From Chimonanthus salicifolius (taxonomy: Eukaryota > Streptophyta > Magnoliopsida > Laurales > Calycanthaceae), in assembly GCA_013350335.1 (NCBI GenBank), contig CM023535.1:35930991-35994990 (forward strand): a stretch of DNA of 64,000 nt, written 5' to 3'. The notes beneath the pieces are model-generated. The model did no database searches. It was not told where the DNA came from and saw only the letters and a program-made list of their open reading frames with translations. The translations under genes and the position numbers were made by a program. Positions 1-10,397 of the stretch are shown here, piece by piece; the stretch's first letter is position 1, and every line of letters starts with the position of its first letter.

Positions 1-30
1 TGATTCTGATACTATTCAATACCAGATGAC

Positions 31-423
31 TCAACCCTTCATGCAGTCTGCTTTGTTTGTCAGTATACACCACATGTTGTTTTCCCTCGGTGACCAAAAT
101 GTCACCCTGCGGCGATAGCAATCAATGTTGGCCTGAAAGCTAGCCAACCAGTTTATGCCGAAGATGATATCGTACTCTGTCATATCGAGTACCAAATAGT
201 TGAACTCAAATCTGAGTCCAGCGAGTTTAGTATTCATTGCTGTGCATATAAGCCCCAATGCTGTGTCTCCGACAGGGGACACAATGGTGAGTGATTTGGA
301 CAGTTTTTGTATTAAAGTTCCAGTTGCAGATATGAATGCAGCAGATATGAAAGAGTGGGATGCTCCAGAATCAAATAAAGCAAAGGCGTAGGAACTACTG
401 GCTATCGCCATACCATGAATCAC
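31..423 (-). pseudogene. Retroviral-type aspartic protease fragment (gag-pol copy 1 of element C)
   Basis: The open stretch encodes the retrotransposon protease fold. The catalytic motif DSGASHSFIS lies near residue 18, followed by the hydrophobic strand YDIIFGINWLA and a VTFWSP motif typical of the protease/RT linker in chromoviruses. It is continuous with the gag remnant to its right in the same sense. The matching segment of copy 2 lies at 8430-8917. The left end is the window edge, so RT is not visible. Identity between the two protease copies is clearly lower than in the neighbouring gag block (see findings). Expected role: polyprotein maturation in the virus-like particle. Function is unlikely because upstream gag has stops. 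Confidence 0.85.
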
Positions 424-576
424 AGAGTGATCCTCTGCTGCTGGCGGAGCTAAGGTAAATAACCGTCCCGATCCTATAGGCGCCCATCCCGCTTTGTTAA
501 ATGTCCTGCCTTTTCGTGAGTTAGTTGGTCTAACTGGTGGGCAAGATGAAGCTCTGGAATAAGAGGGTTTGTAGAG

Positions 577-1546
577 TTATGGGCATTCCCTCTTAAAATG
601 GCCCGGCTCATCACAATGAAAGCAGTTGTTCACCCCTCTAGGAGCCTGAGTGACTGATGCAGATGGGGAGGGATGATTGGGACGAAAGCCCCCCTGTTGA
701 CCCAGTGGATGGTGAGGGTCTGCTAAAGTTCGGTCGGAACTTCGTGTCAGGCTGAAATGTACCCCTCCCACTCTGAGCTCGGCGGCTGTCAAAATGTACA
801 AACTCAGCCATCTCTTGCTCTGCTATAGTGGCCCTGCTGACCACCTCTGCCAATGCAGCTGCCTTGAATATGGTTACCTTGGCCCTAATGCTTGGCCAAA
901 AGCCCCGCTCAAACTTGTGTGCCCTTTGATACTCTGTATCCACCATATAGAATGCATAGCAAGACAAACTGAGAAACTCCTGGTGGTACTCTGCCAACGT
1001 CATCGTACCTTGTACCAAAGATAGAAAAGCTTGAGTCTGGCGCTCCTTCTCCTCCTTAGGGAAATAATGGTCCAAGAAGGTAGCTGAGAACTGATTCCAA
1101 GTCATTGCAGTCCTCTCTCCTTCCGGAAGAAGCGCTCACTGCTTCTCTACCACCTCCCACCATTTACCGGCGTCATCGATCAGTTGTGACGTGGCCAGTA
1201 AAATTTTGTCAGCGTGACTCGAAATCTTGAGTAGGGTCAGGATCTGAGTGATCTTCTTCAGCCAATTTTCTGCTCCGGCAGCCCCTTCTTTCCCTTTGAA
1301 ATAAGGAGGGCACTGTTGTTGGAAATCTCTGACCATGCTCTTGTCATTGGTCTCGTTGGTGGTTCCATTCCCGTTCAAGTGCTATTGAAGCACCGAAGTG
1401 ACCACCGCTTGAACAAAGTTTTATAGTTCAGGAGGCATCACCGGTATATTCAGGCTGCTTTGTTTTCCCTCCTCTTGGTGGGATGGTTGTTCTTCCTCTT
1501 TTTCCTTCCCTTTCTGCTTTTGTCGGGTATTTCTCTTTGGAGGCAT
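577..1546 (-). pseudogene. gag: gag remnant, copy 1 (capsid and CCHC zinc knuckle)
   Basis: The natural start is the ATG at 1546-1544 (MPPKRNTRQK...), after a GGGAA-rich leader. A basic/acidic N-terminus is followed by a stop near 1400. The reading resumes with NGNGTTNETND and the gag capsid segments (GKEGAAGAENWLKKI near 1275; MTWNQFSATFLDHYFP at 1105). A serine/proline-rich linker and the nucleocapsid knuckle CFHCDEPGHFKREC (CX2CX4HX4C) near 580-640 follow. At least three in-frame stops are visible: after MPPEL, in LQ*HLNG, and in VEKQ*ALLPEG. The last two also occur in copy 2. Gag normally forms the particle and binds RNA; this copy cannot be translated as one protein. Confidence 0.88.
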
Positions 1547-1941
1547 TTTTTTCCCTAAGCCATTGAAAAATATCATGACTTAGTTTTCATCGTAAAGTTT
1601 GTATTTTCCTACTTTTAGGGAAATTTCCAAATAAGCACTCTTGATTTTTCTTTGTTTTTGGGGAATTCCCTAAGTATCTATTGTTTGTTTCTCAATTCGG
1701 GTATATTGGGGAAATATATCCTATTTTGCTATGTTTGATAAATCCATTTATTTTGACTGTACTTCCTTTGCTATCATTCATTATTGTTCTCAGATTGAAT
1801 GTTCCGTCTGAGTCTAATGCAGTAAGTTAATCCGGCCTCCGTGCATCGGACTCCGAAGAATCGGTCAGTTGGGATTCTTATCTGTCAGTGAGACATGATA
1901 CCGTCTTAATGTTACTTCGAAAGATTCAACTTTTGTGTTTC

Positions 1942-1953
1942 GCTCTAATACCA
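1942..1953 (-). other. Primer-binding site (initiator tRNA-Met), copy 1 of element C
   Basis: On the minus strand the site reads TGGTATTAGAGC, one mismatch from the tRNA-iMet complement TGGTATCAGAGC. It lies 2 nt from the LTR end (TATAACGCC at 1956), which fixes both the orientation and the LTR boundary. Confidence 0.85.
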
Positions 1954-3016
1954 ACTATAACGCCCCGCCCTTTTTCACTCGCTTTCCGACAATCAAAGTC
2001 TATTTTTTTTTCTTAGAAGAGTGATAGAGAGCGGGACGACACGACGCGAGCAAAGTCCGAAGTTCTAAAGTCCGAACCTTAACTGGCCAACCCTATGTAT
2101 GCATGGACTAAGTCCATGAAAACGGTTCACACATAACAATATAAACATGCGGATTAAAATCATAACTGCAGAATTATAATAGAACCTAATTCTACTCCAT
2201 TTTAGATAGCAAAGTACGTCAAGTCTTTAATCATAATTAAAGTTAACTTAAAATATCCAACAAACCATTCAGACCATAGCAAAGTTATCTAAGTTATTAC
2301 ATGCCGAATTCAAGCTACTCAAATTACAAGTCCATGAGTATCTTAAGCAAATAAAAACCAAAAGCATCCAAGCTCCTATGCTTGGCCCTTTTCGTGTTCA
2401 TCGTTCCACTTGTTTCCTATATCATCCACTAGGGTAGAAGTAGGGCATTAGAACAACGAGCCCAGTAGGTATTTCATTTAGGGTCTACACATGGTTAGTA
2501 CAATTCATATATAATAATATAAAGTAAAAACCATATAAAACAATGCCATGTCATGATGTCAAATACATTGAGTCCCACCCATCACAAGCACAAATAACCT
2601 CTTGATGGAATTCTCATCATCAAGGTACCCCCACATAGGTCTTTCGGACGCCCTGACGGATGAGGTCCCTCAGGTTTCTTCTTGATGGGAAATGCAGATC
2701 AAGGTATCCCCACATTGGTCTTTCGTATGCCCTGACGGAGTGTGGCCCCTCCGGTTACATATCCTTCACCCCATGCCATGCATGAGATGTTAATGAAACA
2801 CATGCCATTTTATATTATAAACATAGCATTAAAACTCACATTTGAGACATATCTTTTACAACGTAAATTCATCACAATAAGATAAAAAAATTGTACATAA
2901 ACCCATGGTTTCAAAGGGGTAGAATCCTATGAAAAGACCACTAAGTGTCCTTGCTTCTTAATCCGGCAATCGCTCACGATCGTGCACCGTTTGTGAGGTC
3001 CCGTCACCTTGTTACA

Positions 3017-6000
3017 TGTAACGCCCCACCCTCTCCGAGAATTCAGAGTCTAATGTTTTTTTTTTAAATATTAATAAAACATCGAAAGAGACCGGGCGGC
3101 GTCACGACGCAAGTTAAGTTCAGACTACCCAAGTCTGAACCTCTGGCCACCCATGTGTACATGGACTAGACCATGATAATGAACACACATGGAACTAACA
3201 TCAACTTGCGGAATAGTATAAGTTAACTACGGAATAATATGAAAAGATAGCCAGTACCAGTCTCGAATAATAATTACTTAAATCAACCATACATTGTCAA
3301 TATCCTAAGCAAACCATAGCAAGTAACTACTTTATTACATGTTCATAATAAAGTATCAAATAAACAGCAAATAGAAATTCATTCCAGCATTCAAGCACTT
3401 GGGCTCAGCTCCCCTCCCGGTCAATGACCTTTTCTTTCCTTTACTTGTACCTGCAATCTTCTCTGAAGGATAGAATTAGGGCGTTAGATCAACGCGCCCA
3501 GTATGTTCCCGAATCAGGGCTACCACATGTTAGCATATAAAACATGCATATACATATCATAATACATGATCATCAAAACAGGTAAAACAATGCTATGAAG
3601 TATGCACATGCAATGAGCATCCCCCATCATGTACATTCATAGCCATCACTTGACGTGCCTTGCACCGTCAAGGTAAATTACACGCACTTTCATCTCTTCA
3701 TCATTGACTGATTCATATCACGTATGAGTCCTCCTGGCTGGACTCTCATCGCCTAAGGAGACCAATGTTACTATGATCATCATGTTACTCCTCCTGGCGT
3801 GACTTGCACCACCGAGGCAGGACGTAACCCATAAATTGCAACACTGTAAAACCTCATTCATAATCCCATGTCTATGCATGAGATGCCAATGTCTGTATGT
3901 CATTTGTTAATGCATAATATATCATTTGAAACACATATAATAAAACAAGAGTATCATAAAAAAACTGGGGTAAAACCGTGGTTACAAGTGGGTAGGAAAA
4001 CTACTGAAGAATCACTTCAGCGTCCGTTCTTTCTTAAGCTTTATCCGGTCACCGCTCGCAGTCGTGCACCGTCACAGAGATCCGTCACCTTATTCACACA
4101 AATCATGGACCAACTTTAATCCCTACTTTATTTGATTCCCATTTTTGAGTCTAAGTCCACAAATACCAACTCATGGTTGTGACCCTTATTTACAAACATG
4201 CCATTGTTACCAATACCTTGATTAAACTCTACAACCTTAACCACAACCTTAACATGGTTCAGTCATGTTTTGGACGACCAAAACAGCAAACATAATTCCA
4301 TCTTTAATCACATACACATCCATAAAATGACCCATGAAAACAGTCCATGGGGTTCGGCCATACTCATGGCCGAACCCTTATGGTTCTTTGCTCAATAATG
4401 TCCTTTATTTAAATAGTAATTGGCTCTACCCCCTTAGCCATGTTAAACCCATAGTTTAGCCATCCTATGGCCAACCCAAAATCAGTAACCATAACACATA
4501 AAATCTCCACCATTTGGTATGGTTTTATCTCTCCAAAACTATACCAACTTATCAACCAATTTTATGGGGTTCGGCCATCCAATGTGGCCGAACCCTATAC
4601 CCATGTTTTGGACCCTTTTTCACTTACATTTCATGTCCATTAAATCATGTAAGAATCAGCATAATATTATCAGATTTTACCTTTCAAAAACCATACAAAA
4701 ACAGTCCATAAAAAGTCTATGGTTTACATGTTTTCCAACATGAAAACCAACATTCTTTTACATGGGGTTCGGCCCTCCATGGTGGCCGAACCCAATGGTT
4801 ATGTTTACTGTTTTTAAACCTCAGATAATCATGTAATAACAATATACTAAAATCAGGTTTTACCTTTCAAATAAACATCCAAAAATTAGCCCAATTTCAT
4901 AGGGTTCGGCCATGGTCATTGGCCGAACACCATGACCTTTGGTTTTGAACATTTAACCCTTTATCTTGGGTCTGAAACCAACACCCAAATCCATGTTTTA
5001 ACCTCCTTAAAACATGCATTTTAAATCCAACAATAACATCTAATATCAGTCCCAAATCATATGGTTTTAATTTCCAAAAACTATCAAAAACAACCACTTG
5101 TTTCCATGGGGTTCGGCCATGCTAAGTGGCCGAACCCAATGGTCCATTTCCATCTTTTAATCCACTGATTTCAGACCATATAAACTTCAGTCCCTATGTC
5201 ATCCAGATCCATGTTTTTAACCATTCTAAAACATGTATTTAAATCTTAAATCAAAACCCAAAAACAGTCCACAAAATCCATGGTTTTCATGTTTCAAAAC
5301 ATGAAAACCAAGCCATCTTTTACATGGTTTAGACCCTTGTCAAATTCGGCCATAGCATGGCCAAATTATGACATTCAAATCCATGCTTTCAATCTTTCCA
5401 AAGTATGTATCTTAAACCTCCAAAATCAGTCCTATACTTGCATGGTTTAAATCTTACAAAACCATCAAGATAAACCATAATATTTCATGGGGTTCGGCCA
5501 TCCAAAGTGGCCGAACCCTATGTCCATGTTTTCCATCTAATTGGGCATAAAAGAATCATACTTTACCCCTTTGATAGATTTGACCATCACATGGCCGAAT
5601 CATGTCTTATTTTACCCATTTTATTAAACATAAATCAATGGAAAAACTTACCACTTTCCTTTGCCTTTTGATCCTTGGTTCCTTTCCTTCTTATTTCCTT
5701 CCTTCTTTCTTAATTCCTTGCTGGTTTAAGCTTGAATATTTGGTACCAAAAGCCTCTGCTGTTCCAGCCGAGAACACCAATTGGAGAGAGGGAGAAAGAG
5801 ATGGGATTGTAAGGCTTTCACAATGATAAAAATCGGCCAAACATGGGTGCTTATTACTTTTGTATTTCAGTCATCATAACCCTTCCACTTCTCATCAATC
5901 CATGCACAAAACGAATGGGTATTGGGTGCCATCCAAGGCACCCCTTGGCAGCTACCCATGCAGCCATTCAGATTTCTATGTAACTCATATCAATCCCATG

Positions 6001-6739
6001 TGTTCTCATTTACCATTCAACATGGAACTCACCAAAACAAGTCCCCAACATGTGGGACTTGTTTTGGTTGGTTTGAGACCAGCCAACCTCTTCAAATTCC
6101 CATTAAACTCACTGATTTACAGTCCCATGGATTTCCATTTTGACTCACCGAACTCAAGATATTTTTATTCCAACCCAACTCATCACATTTAATGCTCCAT
6201 ATTTGAGTCAACTCTTTTCTTAACTTAGACTCACTCCAAATCAGTCCAACTCAAGCTGAATTATCTCACACTTGAGTTCCATTGAGGTCCCACACGGTCA
6301 TCCGTGGTCAAACTAGTCAACCCGACCCGTTGGGTCCACCTTTAGCTCCTTGACCCGTTTTTTGACTCCATGACCCAATTATGGTATTTTGGTCATTTGT
6401 AATCGGTTTTTGCATATGGATCAAGCCTACCCATTTCTTCTCCACTTTATTTCCAATCAAATAAGATTAACCCTATTTAATTTAAATTCACAAAACGGTC
6501 AAATAATCCAGTAAGACCCGATGGGTCCCATTTGAGCCCTTTGACTCATTTAGCCATTTTTGACCCAAATGATGAAAATTACCCAACCAATCAAACTTAA
6601 CATTCATAATGTGCTCATATGATTTTATTTTGAGCAATGGGCCCCATTATTTCCTTACTTAACATCACAAAATAATTAATTTAACAACTCAGGGACATTT
6701 TGGTAATTTTCCACTTCATTGAGAAATTGGGGTGTTACA
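3017..6739 (-). mobile_element. Solo LTR B1 (family B)
   Basis: A complete 3,723-bp LTR runs from TGTAACGCCCCACCCTCTCC to ...ATTGGGGTGTTACA. It is flanked by a perfect 5-bp duplication TTACA (3012-3016 and 6740-6744), with no internal region, so it is a solo LTR. Family B is told from the others by CTCTCCGAGA near the end and by its own short repeats at 3650-3830 (CTTGACGTGC...CCGTCAAG; CTCCTCCTGG). It holds the acceptor-like site, six TTCGGCC hairpins, the donor-like site, a CT/GA-rich promoter-like tract (5670-5800) and a U3 rich in TTGACCC (6290-6560). Confidence 0.93.
3463..5651 (-). other. Predicted LTR intron in B1 with hairpin array
   Basis: On the minus strand the donor is GTG|GTAAGTTTT at 5651. 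The end is TCTAACGCCC...ATCCTTCAG at 3464-3463, a branch-point-like TCTAACG about 20 nt before a pyrimidine-rich AG. The predicted length is 2,189 bp. Six TTCGGCC...GGCCGAA hairpins lie inside, near 4348, 4568, 4766, 4902, 5109 and 5489. Nothing here proves splicing; the support is conservation of both sites in other families. Confidence 0.5.
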
Positions 6740-6998
6740 TTACATATCCACAAGTCAAACCAATATCCCATTTGATTTACAATTAAGTCTAAGACCATAA
6801 ACCCAACTTTGTGGGGTTCGGCCATACACTATGGCCGAACTTCACCTCTTTAGTTTTAGTTCCCTTTTTGCTCATTTAACTTAAGTCTAAGATCGTATGA
6901 CTTCTCATTCATTTATTCTAACATTCATAAACCCTAAGTCCATCAAACCTTCCCCATGGGGTTCGGCCATACACCATGGCCGAGCCTATGGTCCATTA

Positions 6999-8990
6999 AA
7001 TTGAACTCTCGTATGGTATTCAACATCTCCCATTCTGTCCTGATCAAACATGCCACTGATGCATGTGATATGCGGCTGAGGGCATCTGCCACCTTGTTCG
7101 CCTTGCTAGGGTGATAATGAAGTGCGAACTCATAATCCTGCAGATATTCCATCCATCTGTCCTGCCTCAGGTTGAGCTCTTTCTGATCAAACAAGTACTT
7201 CAAGCTCTTATGATCTGGAAACACTTCAAATTTCTTGCCATATAAAAAGTGTCTCCAGCTTTTGAGAGCGAAGACCACTGCAGCTAGTTCCAGATCATGC
7301 GTGAGATAGTGGCGTTCATGAATTTTTAACTGTCTTGATCCATAAGGCACCACACGATGAGTTTGACTGAGGACACACCTGAGTCCTTCTCCTGAAGCAT
7401 CGCATTGTACTTCATAACCCTTGCCTCTTTCCGGCAAAATTAAGATAGGTGCTGTTGTAAGTCTATCTTTCAGATCCTCAAATCTTAGGTTGCGTACATC
7501 TGACCACTCAAATTTGACTCCTTTCTGAGTGAGTTGGGTAAGTGGAGATGCAATCTTGGGGAAGTCCATGATAAACTTCCTGTAGTAACCAGCCAATCCC
7601 AATAAGCTACGGATCTCGGTTACATTCTTTGGCACTTTCCATTCTCTCAACTGCCGCCACTTTAATTGGGTCCATGGCTATACCTTCTGCTGATATGACA
7701 TGCCCCAAGAAGTTAACATTGGGTAGCCAGAATTCACACTTACTGGCTTTGGCATATAACTTGTTCTTCCACAAAGTGTCCAGAACTATCCTCAGGTGCT
7801 CAACATGTTCTTCCTGAGTTTTGGAATAAATCAAATTGTCATCAATAAATACAATGACAAAATGGTCCAAGGACGGAAAATCCTGTTCATTAGATCCATG
7901 AACACAGCCGGTGCATTGGTGAGTCCAAACGGCATGACTACAAACTCATATAGTCCATACCGCGTTCTGAAGGTTGTCTTCTCTATGTCTTCCTCCCTAT
8001 CCCGGCTTTGGTGGTATCCGGACATTAAATCAATCTTAGGGAAGTGGCTGGAACCTCTAAGTTGATCAAATAGATCATCGATCCTGGGTAGAGGATACTT
8101 GTTTCTGACAGTCAGCTGGTTCAGTTTTCGGTAATCCACACACATTCGGAGTGTACCGTCCTTCTTCTTTACAAACAACACTGGAGCTCCCCAAGATGAT
8201 GTGTTGTTCCGGATGCAACCTAGTCTGAGCAATTCATCAATCTGCTTCTTTAGCTCGGACATCTCTACTGGTGCCATCCAATAGTGTGATAATGACACAG
8301 GTGAAGTGCCAGGATACAGCTTCATTTCAAAATTAATCTCCCTCATGGGAGGTAAGCTAGGGAGTTCTTTTGGAAATACATCCGCATAGTCCTTTACTAT
8401 TGCCGGAAGTTCAGCCACTAGTGCCTTGTTGATTCTGATACTGTTCAACACCAGGTGGTTTAACCCTTCACGCAGTCTGCTTTGTTTGTCAGTACGCACC
8501 ACATATTGCTTTCCCTTGGGTGACCAAAATGTCACCCTGCGGCGATAACAATTAATGTTGACTGAAAGCTAGCCAACCAGTCCATGCCGAAGATAATATC
8601 GTACTCTGTCATATCGAGTACCAAATAGTTGAACTCAAATTAGAGTCCAGCGAGTTCAGTATTCACTGCTGTGCATATAACCCCAATGACGTGTCTCCGA
8701 CGGGGGATACAATGGTGAGTGATGTGGACAATTTTTGTACTAATGTTCCAGTAGCAGTTATAAGTGCAACAGATATGAAGGAGTGGGATGCTCCAGAATC
8801 AAATAAAGCAAAGACGTAGGAACTACTGACTACAACCATACCTTGAATCACAGAGTGATCCACTGCTGCTGGAGGAGCTAGAGTAAACAACCGTCCAGAT
8901 CCAGTAGGGTTAGGCACCCGTCCCGCCTGATTATATGTCCTCCCTCCTCGTGAATTAGCTGGTCTAGCTGGTGGGCAGAAAGAACCCCTA
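6999..8990 (-). pseudogene. pol: pol remnant: protease, reverse transcriptase and RNase H (element C copy 2)
   Basis: Minus-strand order is protease (DSGASHSFIS near 8800), RT (about 8400-7640) and RNase H (about 7560-7000). RT shows [22 protein letters not shown], the [10 protein letters not shown] block and MPFGLTNAP. The active site is FIDDNLIYS instead of the usual YxDD form, after a frameshift near 7860. A second shift near 7620 separates RT from RNase H. RNase H keeps CDASGEG, the glutamate in [20 protein letters not shown], and [12 protein letters not shown], and ends with VADALSR. The ORF then runs into LTR sequence at about 6999, so integrase is absent. The family copies RNA into DNA; this copy is dead. 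Confidence 0.9.
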
Positions 8991-9010
8991 GAATGAGAGG
9001 GTCTGCTAAG

Positions 9011-9989
9011 CTATGGGCATTTCCTCTTGAAATGGCCCGGCTGATCACAATGGAAGCTGTTGTTCACCCCTCTGGGAGCCTGAGCGACTGATGCAGATGG
9101 GGAGGGCTGGTTGGGACGAAAGCCCCCTGTTGACCCAGTGGATGGTGAGGGCCTGTTAAAGATCAGTCGGAACTTCTTATTGGGCTGAAATGTACCCCTC
9201 CCACTCTGAGCTCGGCGGCTGTCAAAATGTACAAACTCAGCCATCTCTAGCTCTGCTATAGTGGCCCTGCTGACCACCTCTGCCAATGCAGCTTGCCTTG
9301 AATATGGTTACCTTGGCCCTAATGCTTGGCCAAAAGCCCCGCTCAAACTTGTGTGCCCTTTGATACTCTGTATCCACCATATAGAATGCATAGCAAGACA
9401 AACTGAGAAACTCCTGGTGGTACTCTGCCAACGTCATCGTACCTTGTACCAAAGATAGAAAAGCTTGAGTCTGGCGCTCCTTCTCCTCCTCAGGGAAATA
9501 ATGGTCCAAGAAGGTAGCTGAGAACTGATTCCAAGTCATTGCAGTCCTCTCTCCTTCCGGAAGAAGCGCTCACTGCTTCTCTACCACCTCCCACCATTTA
9601 CCGGCGTCATCGATCAGTTGTGACGTGGCCAGTAAAATTTTGTCAGCGTGACTCGAAATCTTGAGTAGGGTCAGGATCTGAGTGATCTTCTTCAGCCAAT
9701 TTTCTGCTCCGACAGTCCCTTCTTTCCCTTTGAAATAAGGAGGGCACTGTTGTTGGAAATCTCTGACCATGCTCCTGTCATTGGTCTCGTTGGTGGTTCC
9801 ATTCCCGTTCAAGTGCTATTGAAGCACCGAAGTGACCACCGCTTAAACCAAGTTTTGTAGTTCGGGTGGTACCACTAGTATATTCACGCTATTTTCTTGT
9901 TCCTTCTCATTTTGAGGTTGTTCTACCACCTCTTCATCCCCATTTGGGTTTTGTCGGGTCCTTCTCTTGGTCTTTCTCTTTGGAGGCAT
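9011..9989 (-). pseudogene. gag: gag remnant, copy 2
   Basis: The start is the ATG at 9989-9987 in the context GGAGGCAT (plus strand), as in copy 1. The same domains follow in order: basic N-terminus, NWLKKITQILTLLKI (about 9690), MTWNQFSATFLDHYFP (9539), a serine/proline linker, and the knuckle CDQPGHFKRKC (about 9020). In-frame stops occur at ...LV* near 9846, at LQ*HLNG and at VEKQ*ALLPEG. The last two are identical to copy 1, so they predate the duplication. A single extra base near 9292 shifts the capsid frame. The window from about 9190 to 9843 is nearly identical to copy 1 while the flanks are not. Confidence 0.88.
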
Positions 9990-10397
9990 TTTTTCCCTAA
10001 GCCATGGAAAAATATCATGACTTAGTTTTCCTCGTTAAGTTTGGATTTTCCTACTTTTGGGGAAATTTCCAAATAAACACTCTTGGGTTTTCTTTGTTTT
10101 TGGGGAATTCCCTAAATATCTACTGTTTGTTTTCACAATTTGGGGATATCGGGGAAATATATCCTATTTTGTTATTTTGATAAATTCAATTATTTTGAAT
10201 GTACTTCCTTTGCTATCATCCATTGTTGTTCTCAGATTGAATGTTTAGTCTGAGTCTAACGAAGTAAAATAATTCGGCCCCCGTGCAGTTGATTCCGAAG
10301 AGTCGGTCAGTTGGGATTCTTATCTGTCAGTGAGACATGAAACCGCCTTAATCTTACTTCGAAAGATTCAACCTTCCCGTTTCGCTCCGATACCAAC
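9990..10397 (-). other. 5' leader and primer-binding site of element C copy 2
   Basis: This untranslated leader has repeated GGGGAAATTTCC-like blocks (10050-10170) and the CCGAAGAGTCGGTCAGTTGGG segment (about 10295) seen in every internal region here (1850, 33525, 43035, 49275). PBS at 10384-10395 reads TGGTATCGGAGC on the minus strand (11 of 12 to iMet). The LTR begins at 10398. Confidence 0.8.

Larger units (their letters stand above)
1956..6998 (-). repeat. LTR Ca of element C, truncated, interrupted by B1
   Basis: This LTR starts at TATAACGCC beside the PBS and holds the shared U5-like block (AATCAGAGTC equivalent, poly-T, CACGACGCGAG, CTTAACTGGCCAACCC). Two CTTGATGG/CGACGG hairpin units lie at 2603-2760. 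The acceptor-like site is at 2429-2430. B1 is inserted at 3017-6739. After B1 it continues with two TTCGGCC hairpins (6816, 6961) and then stops: from about 6999 the sequence is RNase H coding. The U3 and the splice-donor part are missing, so this LTR has lost its promoter half. It aligns along its length with the intact LTR at 10398-13738. Confidence 0.82.

Noticed and set aside
5602..5826. Signal-peptide-like ORF (leucine-rich start) in B1
   Set aside because: Antisense to the element, across the predicted donor and purine tract. The leucine/phenylalanine content comes from the CT-rich complement. The similar ORF in B2 (53531-53749) has the same cause.
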